Positions 1 to 4,701 of a DNA stretch of 7,091 bases are shown here, piece after piece. Source of the stretch: Deinococcus sp. (GTDB taxonomy: Bacteria; Deinococcota; Deinococci; Deinococcales; Deinococcaceae). Position numbers and translations under genes: made by a program. How positions within the stretch are numbered: the first letter of the stretch is position 1; each line of letters starts with the position of its first letter. The stretch lies in NCBI RefSeq assembly GCF_025362455.1, contig NZ_JANYGJ010000240.1, positions 1 to 7,091 of the forward strand, given 5' to 3'. Under the pieces are notes generated by a model. It saw only the letters and a program-made list of their open reading frames with translations, did no database searches and was not told where the DNA came from.

Positions 1-1
1 C

Positions 2-487
2 GCCCGCATTCAGAGCTGCCTCCAATGGGCCGCGCTCGCCCCTGTTCCCTTTGCTGTGGTCGGTCCAGACGGTGCGGCGGCGGCGCTGCCCGGTGCTGAC
101 TTCCTGGTGATCGACAGTGAGGGCCGCCCCGGTGTTGACGACCTGGCCGAGCTGGCGGCCACCGTCGAGGTGATGCTGATTCCCTGCGGCCCCTCACGCT
201 TGGAGCTGCAAAGCGGGCTGGCGCTGTGGCGAGCGCTCAATGCTAGAGGCCGCGTAGAAGCCGTGCGCCTGGTCCTTACCCGGACACTGCCCAACGCCCG
301 CGCTGGAATAGACGCCAGGGACGCCCTGCGAGCTGCCGGGGTACAGACCTTAGAGACGGTGGTGAGGCGCTATGCGGCCCATGAGCGGGCTGCCGAGCTG
401 GGCGGGCTGGTGCGCGATGTGCGCGACCCCAGAGCCGGTGAGGCGTGGGCTGACATTCAGGGCGTAGCGCGTGAGGTGGCCGGATGA
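2..487 (+). CDS. parA: ParA-family partition ATPase, C-terminal part (5' end outside window)
   Basis: The reading frame is open from the first bases of the window, so the N-terminal half, including the Walker A P-loop, lies upstream. 161 codons are visible. Near nt 98-121 the product reads DFLVIDSEGRP, a hydrophobic strand ending in Asp, as in the Walker B-type strand of ParA/MinD ATPases. It is followed by MLIPCGPSRLEL, matching the family's conserved 'hhP..PS.L.L' segment, and then by 'VRLVLTRTLPNARAGIDARDAL', resembling the late ParA strand and helix. In ParA systems the ATPase moves plasmid copies over the nucleoid using a DNA-bound partner. The next gene overlaps it by 4 nt (ATGA) and encodes a ribbon-helix-helix protein, the usual partner type for small ParA proteins. 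A GTG at 56 is an internal codon, not a convincing start, because family motifs should lie further upstream. Confidence 0.85.
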   Translation, partial: ARIQSCLQWAALAPVPFAVVGPDGAAAALPGADFLVIDSEGRPGVDDLAELAATVEVMLIPCGPSRLELQSGLALWRALNARGRVEAVRLVLTRTLPNARAGIDARDALRAAGVQTLETVVRRYAAHERAAELGGLVRDVRDPRAGEAWADIQGVAREVAG

Positions 488-897
488 CCAAGAAAGGGCG
501 GTACACCTATCTGCAAGGGGAACAGCCGGAAGTGCCGGGTAAGCAGGAAGTGCTAGCACAAACTGGAAAACCCGGTAAACAGGCCAAAAATCGGCAGTCA
601 GTCGCATACAAAGAGCCGAAGCAAGCACTAACAGGGACAATCTCAAAACGGACGGGTGTGTTAGCACTTCCGTCACTGTTGGTTGACCCGGCGCAATACG
701 CTTTGCCTCCTCAACGGAAGGGGCGGCGCACGGAGCCGGGTCTGAAGCGCACGGACATTCCGCGTGAACAGCTCAACGTCCGTATTCGACCAGAGCTGAA
801 GCGGGCGGCGGCGGGCCTGGCCGGACTGACGGGGAAGACGCTGGGGGATGTGGTTGAAGCGGCGCTGATCGAGTACCTCAGCCGGGAGAGGAAGTAA
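484..897 (+). CDS. Ribbon-helix-helix protein, probable ParA partner / centromere-binding protein
   Basis: A 137-residue protein starting at an ATG that overlaps the parA stop codon (ATGA). A GAGGTG Shine-Dalgarno-like sequence lies about 5 nt upstream, so translation is probably coupled. Residues 96-133 look like a ribbon-helix-helix DNA-binding domain: strand QLNVRI, then helix PELKRAAAGLAGLTG, then helix TLGDVVEAALIEYLSR. Residues 1-92 are basic, Lys/Gln/Pro-rich and low in hydrophobic residues, so probably disordered. In ParG- or omega-type partition proteins, a flexible tail next to an RHH dimer stimulates the ATPase. The tail is coded by DNA visibly less GC-rich than the flanks (about nt 540-670). 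Function is inferred from the fold and from overlap with parA; a plain transcriptional repressor is the alternative. Confidence 0.72.
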   Translation: MTKKGRYTYLQGEQPEVPGKQEVLAQTGKPGKQAKNRQSVAYKEPKQALTGTISKRTGVLALPSLLVDPAQYALPPQRKGRRTEPGLKRTDIPREQLNVRIRPELKRAAAGLAGLTGKTLGDVVEAALIEYLSRERK

Positions 898-947
898 AAA
901 GCAGCGCAGAATTTGCCGATGTGGCACCCTCAGCGCAGCCCAGGGCA

Positions 948-971
948 GGCCACGAGCGGAGTGATGTGGCC
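948..971. terminator. Weak hairpin between convergent genes
   Basis: GGCCAC (948-953) is the exact complement of GTGGCC (966-971), with a 12-nt loop. It lies between the 3' end of the partition operon and the 3' end of the toxin gene. No T-run follows on either strand, so a bidirectional intrinsic terminator is only a possibility. Confidence 0.2.
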
Positions 972-972
972 G

Positions 973-1347
973 CTATAGCTCGCAGACCACGCGCATGGCC
1001 TCATGCAGCGGCCCGTATTCACCGGGGGTCAGGTTGCCCAGGAAACGGAAGAGGCGTGAGGCGTCGAGCGCCCGCGCCTGATCGATCAGGACCACCGAGT
1101 CGCTGAGCAGCCCCGCCGACCCGGCAGGCAAGACGGGATAGAGGTCTGGAGCGGCGCTCACCCAGCCCTGCCCCCGAAAGGTGGTCACCGGGGCCAGCAG
1201 CAGCACCGGGAAACGGGGGCGCCCTGCGTTCGACGGCAGACCCACCACCACCGCCGGGCGCGGCCCTTCCTGCTCATGGCCGCTGGGGTCATGTTCGGGG
1301 AAGTTCGCCACGAACACGGCGCCCAGGCTGAGGGCGGCGCCCGTCAC
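973..1347 (-). CDS. MazF/PemK-type endoribonuclease toxin
   Basis: A 124-residue protein of typical length for the MazF/PemK/Kid toxin family, which cleaves mRNA at short sequences. Family landmarks are present in order: the N-terminal barrel strand 'LGAVFVANFP' (8-17), 'GHEQEGPRPAVVVG' (23-36), 'LLLAPVTT' (49-56), and the C-terminal 'LSDSVVLIDQARALDASRL' (81-99). Arg30 of the RPA motif and Thr55/Thr56 occupy the places of the conserved catalytic Arg and Thr/Ser of MazF proteins, so the toxin looks intact. It starts with GTG, overlapping the antitoxin stop codon by 4 nt (GTGA on the minus strand), which implies translational coupling. Placement between the partition and replication genes fits a role in plasmid maintenance. 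Confidence 0.9.
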   Translation of the reverse strand: MTGAALSLGAVFVANFPEHDPSGHEQEGPRPAVVVGLPSNAGRPRFPVLLLAPVTTFRGQGWVSAAPDLYPVLPAGSAGLLSDSVVLIDQARALDASRLFRFLGNLTPGEYGPLHEAMRVVCEL

Positions 1348-1730
1348 TCCCCACCGATCAACAACTGACCGTCAGCGCCCACCCTGACCGGCTGGCCCAG
1401 GGTGTAGGGGTCCGCCTCGCCCCAGTCATACGGCTCAAACTCGCCCAGCCGTGAAGCGTCGCTGCCCAGCCAGGCGCGGGCCTCGCTGTCAGGGTCAGTC
1501 ACTGTAACCGCCGTGAGCAGGTCGGCGGGGCTGACCTCATGGCCGGTCAATTCTTCGAGCGTGGTCATGACCGCGCCCAGGGTGCCCAGGTCCACACGGG
1601 CCACGCTGCCCCGCGCCAGGGCATAGACCGTGCCCCGGCTGACCCGGCCCTGTGCCGCCTGGGCGAGCCGGTAGGCGCTCAGGCCGTGCGTATCCAGGTA
1701 GTGTTTCAGGGTGAATTCAACCGTTCGCAT
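1344..1730 (-). CDS. HTH-type antitoxin paired with the MazF/PemK toxin
   Basis: A 128-residue protein, first gene of the two-gene minus-strand operon. Residues about 7-62 (LKHYLDTHGLSAYRLAQAAQ...SRGTVYALARG...VDLGTLGAVMTTLEELTG) look like a Cro/XRE-like helix-turn-helix DNA-binding domain. The C-terminal segment 85-128 is acidic and aromatic (LGEFEPYDWGEADPYTLG) and is the likely toxin-neutralising tail. MazF partners are classically AbrB-fold MazE/PemI proteins, so an XRE-like partner is the less usual pairing. ATG 1730 is chosen because a -10 element lies just upstream (TATGAT, 9 nt before the ATG) and no other start fits. Repeated AGTGC elements around the promoter suggest autorepression. 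Confidence 0.8.
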   Translation of the reverse strand: MRTVEFTLKHYLDTHGLSAYRLAQAAQGRVSRGTVYALARGSVARVDLGTLGAVMTTLEELTGHEVSPADLLTAVTVTDPDSEARAWLGSDASRLGEFEPYDWGEADPYTLGQPVRVGADGQLLIGGE

Positions 1731-1767
1731 AGTGCCGGTATCATAGCACTAACGCGGCACTGTACCA
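1731..1767 (-). promoter_or_regulatory. Toxin-antitoxin promoter with AGTGC operator repeats
   Basis: Read on the minus strand, a TATGAT -10 element (extended form TGCTATGAT) ends 9 nt before the antitoxin ATG, so the transcript would have almost no leader; there is no Shine-Dalgarno sequence. The -10 is bracketed by an inverted repeat, AGTGC-N10-GCACT (plus-strand 1731-1735 and 1746-1750). A further AGTGC copy lies 11 bp upstream (1757-1761), one helical turn away on the same face. This is the expected layout for repression by the HTH antitoxin. No good -35 hexamer is visible. Confidence 0.55.
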
Positions 1768-1802
1768 TACCCCAATATACCCTCACTCAACAACTGATCT
1801 TG

Positions 1803-1900
1803 CGCTTTTTGCCGCGTCTACGGCCATGTGGTCTGAGGCTGTGGTAGCGCTGGGCGTGCTGATAGGCTAATCTGACCTCAGCAGCCTCACGGCAAAAGCG
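1803..1900. repeat. Nested long-range inverted repeats upstream of the Rep-like gene
   Basis: The outer arms are CGCTTTTTGCCG (1803-1814) and CGGCAAAAGCG (1890-1900), complementary apart from one extra T. The inner arms are TGAGGCTG (1834-1841) and CAGCCTCA (1882-1889), exactly complementary. On the right side the two arms abut, so an RNA or extruded strand could form a long interrupted stem. This is non-coding DNA between the antitoxin promoter and the Rep-like gene. A structured countertranscript, a replication-control leader or part of the origin are all possible. Confidence 0.5.
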
Positions 1901-1937
1901 AAATCGCCCCCATCCTGTCAAAGAAGTAGGCGATTTC
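1900..1937. repeat. 9-bp perfect inverted repeat
   Basis: GAAATCGCC (1900-1908) and GGCGATTTC (1929-1937) are exact complements around a 20-nt loop, immediately after the nested repeats. No T-tract follows, so it is not an obvious intrinsic terminator. It is part of the probable origin/control region. Confidence 0.55.
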
Positions 1938-1944
1938 AAGCGGC

Positions 1945-1958
1945 CAGGGTGCACCCTG
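1945..1958. repeat. 14-bp perfect palindrome, candidate operator or origin site
   Basis: CAGGGTGCACCCTG is fully self-complementary. It lies 45 bp upstream of the proposed Rep start and next to CTGTACCA (1956-1963), an octamer also found at 1760-1767 in the antitoxin promoter region. A dimeric DNA-binding protein site is the simplest reading; the winged-helix protein encoded just downstream is a candidate ligand. Confidence 0.45.
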
Positions 1959-1964
1959 TACCAG

Positions 1965-2005
1965 TAGTTTAGCGGCTACGGCGCAAGGTTCAAGGGGTCC
2001 CCTTG
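1965..2005 (+). promoter_or_regulatory. Rep leader: possible -10 and hairpin sequestering the RBS and TTG start
   Basis: TAGTTT (1965-1970) fits a TANNNT -10, but no convincing -35 is seen. The leader then contains CAAGGGGTCCCCTTG (1991-2005), a near-perfect palindrome. Its left arm carries the Shine-Dalgarno AAGGGG; its right arm ends in the TTG start codon. A 6-bp stem with a GTC loop would hide both. GCAAGG at 1983-1988 can pair with the same right arm (CCTTGC, 2001-2006), giving a mutually exclusive fold. This suggests translational control of initiator level; it is not proven. Confidence 0.4.
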
Positions 2006-3004
2006 CACTCTTCCTTATTAGAAGTCCTCAGCCGTACCCGCGCCGCCGTCCAGAGCCGCGCCCAGAGCCATTCTAAGCTCCCTGAGCTGACGGCCCCGGT
2101 TCGCCCGGTCCCTGTGCAGATCAGGCCCGATCCACGCTTGATGGACCCACCACCACCCCGAATCCTGGCCCTGTTCCCATCTTTTGAGGCCCTGATTGGC
2201 GCCGTGAAGCTCAGCGCAGCCGAGCGGCGGGCGTACCGCCTCCTGCATCGCCTGGCTGTGGACGTGGCCCGTGAACGGCGTTACGAAGCGACCCCACACC
2301 AGGTCGTCTACCACTGCCCCGCCGTCACTATCGCGGGCGTGCTGGGCATCACGGACCGGCACCTGCGCCGCCTGGTGGCTGGCCTGGAGCGGGCGGGTCT
2401 GCTCGACTGTGGCGGCCACGCCCAGCAGATCGGAGCGCGGAGCCTGTACGACGGCACGCTATGGGCCGTGCTGATGATCCCCAACACCGAGCCGCCGCGC
2501 ATCCGGGCCGAGGACTGGCGGCACAACTGGCGACCGACCTTCGAGGCCGATGTAGTGGGCAAAACCGGCGCAGCTCTGGAAATGTCCGAACTACTCTTAG
2601 AGCACGTCGAGCCGGAAGACAAGTACAGGGCAGCAAAAGCCAGGGCCGCTGTTCCTGGCGCGTCCAGCACCCCCGCTGCTCCCAGTTCGGACATTTTCGG
2701 CCCGGCCAGCCTGCGAGGCGTGATAGACGGCGTTGCGGCGCTCTGGCGACTGCACAGCAGTAAGCGCCCCCGCGCCGTGGGTGTACTGGCTTCCCAGATC
2801 GCCGCTGCCTTGATCGAGCCGGAACGGCGGCGGTACTGGTGCCGGGTCCTCTGGCAGGCGCTGACCGCCCAGGACGAGGGCCGCACAGGTGGACTGAGCG
2901 CCCTGATCGGCCAGCTTGACCGGCTTGTGGCTGATCTGGTGGAGGGCGCGCCGTGGCGATCACCGGGGGCGGTGCTGGCCGCCCGGCTGAAAGGAGCCTT
3001 ATGA
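2003..3004 (+). CDS. Winged-helix protein, probable plasmid replication initiator
   Basis: A 333-residue protein. Residues about 70-155 form an HTH/winged-helix-like unit: helix 'LSAAERRAYRLLHRLAVDVAR', then 'TIAGVLGITDRHLRRLVAGLERAGLL' with the recognition helix near ITDRHLRRLVAGLERAG, then wing-like 'GARSLYDGTLWAVLM'. A Pro/Ala-rich linker (about 213-228) leads to an Arg-rich helical C-terminal domain (about 230-333). Plasmid initiators are often two-domain winged-helix proteins, and this one follows a repeat-rich non-coding region next to partition and toxin-antitoxin genes. I recognise no specific Rep family, so the role rests on fold and context; a transcription regulator is the alternative. 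The start is TTG 2003 (AAGGGG 5 nt upstream; in-frame stop at 1970). ATG 2141, residue 47, is an alternative with a poorer RBS. Confidence 0.5.
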   Translation: MHSSLLEVLSRTRAAVQSRAQSHSKLPELTAPVRPVPVQIRPDPRLMDPPPPRILALFPSFEALIGAVKLSAAERRAYRLLHRLAVDVARERRYEATPHQVVYHCPAVTIAGVLGITDRHLRRLVAGLERAGLLDCGGHAQQIGARSLYDGTLWAVLMIPNTEPPRIRAEDWRHNWRPTFEADVVGKTGAALEMSELLLEHVEPEDKYRAAKARAAVPGASSTPAAPSSDIFGPASLRGVIDGVAALWRLHSSKRPRAVGVLASQIAAALIEPERRRYWCRVLWQALTAQDEGRTGGLSALIGQLDRLVADLVEGAPWRSPGAVLAARLKGAL

Positions 3005-3081
3005 ACGACCATCCCTTAACCCTCAACGCTGTCGAAGGGGTCCAGATACGATCCCAGAATTTTAGCAAGCCAAGTTTCTAG
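3001..3081 (+). pseudogene. 26-codon ORF coupled to the Rep-like gene, likely truncated gene start
   Basis: The ATG overlaps the Rep-like stop (ATGA). It is preceded by a strong Shine-Dalgarno AAGGAG ending 4 nt upstream, so a gene clearly began here as the next cistron of the operon. The frame reads MNDHPLTLNAVEGVQIRSQN then FSKPSF and stops at 3079-3081, after base composition has shifted from GC-rich to AT-rich at about 3050. The simplest explanation is that the cassette carrying the acetyltransferase replaced the rest of the gene. A genuine 26-residue peptide or a leader peptide remains possible. No function is recognised. Confidence 0.45.
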
Positions 3082-3097
3082 CGCACTAAAATTCTGG
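3054..3097. repeat. 12-bp perfect inverted repeat at the edge of the AT-rich island
   Basis: CCAGAATTTTAG (3054-3065) and CTAAAATTCTGG (3086-3097) are exact complements with a 20-nt loop. The structure spans the stop codon of the truncated ORF and the point where GC content falls. No T-run follows, so it is unlikely to be a standard intrinsic terminator. A site for a recombinase or repressor, or a remnant of a mobile element end, would fit. Confidence 0.6.
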
Positions 3098-3146
3098 ACT
3101 GGTGGTCTTGACCTAATAGCTCCTAGAAAAAACGCCTCTGGAGATC

Positions 3147-3152
3147 TATAGT
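3147..3152 (+). promoter_or_regulatory. -10 element of the acetyltransferase gene
   Basis: TATAGT is followed by 9 nt without any Shine-Dalgarno sequence and then the ATG at 3162, a nearly leaderless arrangement. TTGACC at 3108-3113 resembles a -35 but is 33 nt from the -10, too far to belong to it. Confidence 0.4.
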
Positions 3153-3161
3153 AAACAACAA

Positions 3162-3668
3162 ATGACGCAAATCACGCAGATTATAGACCGAAGTCAGGAA
3201 GACCAGATTCGGAAACTTGAGTCCGAGTATTTTAATTGGGTAAATAATCGACTGAATAGTGAATTCCAAATTACTTTAGACATCGAGAAGATGATTACTA
3301 AAGACATGAACGATATGAATATATACTTTCCCCCTGACGGAGGAATGTTTTTAGCCGAGGTAGATCAACTGTTCATCGGTACGATCTTCTTAACCAAACT
3401 CCGGCAGGGCGTTGGGCAAATTAGACGAATGTACGTCCGCGATGAATACAGAAGACGTGGCATTGCACGTAAACTGTTCGAAACAGCTATTGAAAGTGCG
3501 CGTAATATAGGATACTCACAACTTTTGTTAGAAAGTCCAAAATCTTGGGGTGCAGCGCATGCTCTTTATCATGATTTAGGCTTTAATATAGTTCAGATGT
3601 ATCCTGAAAGCGAAGTGCCCGAGCATTTAAGAGAATACTGGGTTTTTATACAGCTTAATTTAGAATAG
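3162..3668 (+). CDS. GNAT-family N-acetyltransferase in an AT-rich island
   Basis: A complete 168-residue GNAT protein that would transfer an acetyl group from acetyl-CoA to an amine. Motif A is clear: 'IRRMYVRDEYRRRGIARKLFETAIESARNIGY' (about 87-118), with RRRGIA filling the R/Q-x-x-G-x-G/A pyrophosphate-binding loop. Motif B follows as 'AAHALYHDLGF' (131-141). The end, 'YPESEVPEHLREYWVFI', resembles a common subgroup of small cytosolic GNATs. The substrate is not predictable; antibiotic, polyamine and protein targets are all possible. Composition is strikingly different from the neighbours: bases 3241-3300 hold 17 G/C of 60 against 44 of 60 at 4201-4260, indicating recent transfer from a low-GC donor. 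Its 3' end overlaps the convergent minus-strand ORF by 9 nt. Confidence 0.88.
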   Translation: MTQITQIIDRSQEDQIRKLESEYFNWVNNRLNSEFQITLDIEKMITKDMNDMNIYFPPDGGMFLAEVDQLFIGTIFLTKLRQGVGQIRRMYVRDEYRRRGIARKLFETAIESARNIGYSQLLLESPKSWGAAHALYHDLGFNIVQMYPESEVPEHLREYWVFIQLNLE

Positions 3669-3932
3669 CCCGTATCGGTCAGTTGAAGCGACGGTAGAGG
3701 GAGTAAATCTGACCCGGACGAAGAATCTAGGGAGGAGGCCAGAGCCGGAGCGTGGTAACGTTTCCCTCCAGGGCTGCACGACGACCCAGACGGCATCCAC
3801 GCCAACTAAACCCAGGTCCGGAAAAGTAAGCAAGATAAGTTTTTCGTCTGATCCTTTCAGGATCACCCGCTCAACACTTGCCCCAAGCCCAGCTTCCCAG
3901 TCGGACGCGAACTCACCAAACCACCCGGTCAT
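3660..3932 (-). CDS. Small uncharacterised protein divergent from the mobilization genes
   Basis: A 90-codon minus-strand ORF beginning MTGWFGEFASDWEAG, with 'ERVILKGSDEKLILLTFPDLGLVGVDAVWVVVQPWRETLP' behind it. The text looks protein-like (alternating hydrophobic strands, four Trp) rather than like a shadow frame. Best support is the start: ATG 3932 is placed exactly 6 nt after a TAGGCT -10 on its own strand, mirroring the gene on the other side. The last 30 or so codons include AGA, TCA and CTA and end inside the AT-rich acetyltransferase gene, so the natural C-terminus may have been lost at the island's right edge. A TTG one codon upstream is a weaker start. I do not recognise the family. 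Confidence 0.42.
   Translation of the reverse strand: MTGWFGEFASDWEAGLGASVERVILKGSDEKLILLTFPDLGLVGVDAVWVVVQPWRETLPRSGSGLLPRFFVRVRFTPSTVASTDRYGLF
3849..3865. repeat. 7-bp hairpin upstream of the mobilization genes
   Basis: TGATCCT-TTC-AGGATCA forms a perfect 7-bp stem with a 3-nt loop about 90 bp upstream of the mobilization operon. Origins of transfer often sit upstream of relaxase operons and contain such hairpins, but this one lies inside the divergent ORF and no nick-site consensus is recognised. Confidence 0.25.
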
Positions 3933-3938
3933 CAAAAA

Positions 3939-3948
3939 AGCCTAGACT
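3939..3948. promoter_or_regulatory. Symmetric divergent leaderless promoter
   Basis: Two -10 elements overlap by the central TA (3943-3944): TAGACT on the plus strand (3943-3948) and TAGGCT on the minus strand (3944 to 3939). Each is followed by exactly 6 nt and then an ATG, at 3955 rightward and 3932 leftward. The arrangement is mirror-symmetric about 3943.5. Neither gene has a Shine-Dalgarno site, so both transcripts would be leaderless. The 10-bp core AGCCTAGACT is itself nearly palindromic, so it could also bind a dimeric regulator such as the RHH protein encoded to the right. Confidence 0.6.
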
Positions 3949-3954
3949 TTTCCC

Positions 3955-4701
3955 ATGCCACCGCGCAAAACCAAGTCGGATGGAACCGAGAACGTCCATA
4001 CCACCAGCGGCAGCCGCAAAGTCAGCGTGGTGCTGCCGCCCGCCCTGGCCGCCCGCGTCGAACGCCTGGCCGACGTGCGCGGCGAGCGCCTGACCACGGT
4101 GATGGTCAGGCTGATCGAGGCCGGAGAACGCCAGACCCACGAGGACCTGCGAACCGACGCCCTGGCTTCCCTCCGCGCGGAGCTGCTCGGCCTGGTCGGT
4201 GACCTGGGCCAGCAAGTCCGCCGCGAGGTCCAGGGCCAGGCCCACCGGCTCTCTCACCTGCTGGCCCGCACCGCCCTGGAGAGCATGGCCGCCCGCAACA
4301 CCAGCGGCCAGATCCTGTTCAAGCTCTACGGCGATCAGGACCGCGCCCGCGAGCTGTACGCCAGCGGCTGGACCCAGGCGGTCGAGCGCCTGAAAAATCC
4401 CAGTCCCGGCGTGCGCCAGTCCCTCAACGAGATCGCCGCCAGTAGCGGCGACCTGGAACCGGGTCTGCTCTCCCACCTGGCCCAGAGCACCCAGGAGCTG
4501 CAATCGACCCTGGCCGCCGTCCCCGCCCTGGCCGAACAGGTCGCCGCCCTCGAAGAGCAGGAGCACGTCACCCAGACCCAGCTCACCGAATTGCAGAGCC
4601 GCATCCGGCAGATGCAGCAGGCCGTCCTCTCCGCTGTGGCAACCCTCAACCACGCCGAAGAAGAATTCCGGAACAAGCCCAAAGGCTTGTTCAACCGCTG
4701 A
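3955..4701 (+). CDS. RHH/coiled-coil mobilization accessory protein (MobC-like role)
   Basis: A 248-residue protein. Residues 21-58 (SRKVSVVLPPALAARVERLAD, then RGERLTTVMVRLIEAGER) fit a ribbon-helix-helix DNA-binding domain: strand KVSVVL and two helices. The remainder is almost entirely helical and charged; residues about 175-238 are Gln/Glu/Leu-rich (QSTQELQSTLAAV...QVAALEEQEHVTQTQLTELQSRIRQM) and look like a coiled coil. Its stop codon shares one base with the start of the relaxase-like gene (TGATG), so translation is coupled. Relaxase operons commonly begin with an RHH accessory protein that binds oriT and recruits the relaxase, and that is the inferred role. It resembles no textbook MobC closely enough to name. 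The ATG is fixed by the -10 element 6 nt upstream. Confidence 0.65.
   Translation: MPPRKTKSDGTENVHTTSGSRKVSVVLPPALAARVERLADVRGERLTTVMVRLIEAGERQTHEDLRTDALASLRAELLGLVGDLGQQVRREVQGQAHRLSHLLARTALESMAARNTSGQILFKLYGDQDRARELYASGWTQAVERLKNPSPGVRQSLNEIAASSGDLEPGLLSHLAQSTQELQSTLAAVPALAEQVAALEEQEHVTQTQLTELQSRIRQMQQAVLSAVATLNHAEEEFRNKPKGLFNR

Noticed and set aside
902..938. Direct repeat CAGCGCAG (902-909 and 931-938) as an attachment site or iteron
   Set aside because: Two 8-bp copies only, in a GC-rich gap between convergent genes, with no further copies seen.
2308..3068. Two overlapping minus-strand ORFs opposite the Rep-like gene
   Set aside because: Arg/Pro/Ser-rich low-information translations; the plus frame has a coherent winged-helix pattern.
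3045..3676. GATACG (3045-3050) and CGTATC (3671-3676) as terminal inverted repeats of the AT-rich island
   Set aside because: Only 6 bp match, which is expected by chance at this distance, and no target-site duplication flanks them.
3913..4653. Minus-strand ORF of 246 codons opposite the RHH/coiled-coil gene
   Set aside because: Shadow frame in high-GC DNA: Gln/Gly/Leu repeats mirror the coiled coil and no start signal is present.
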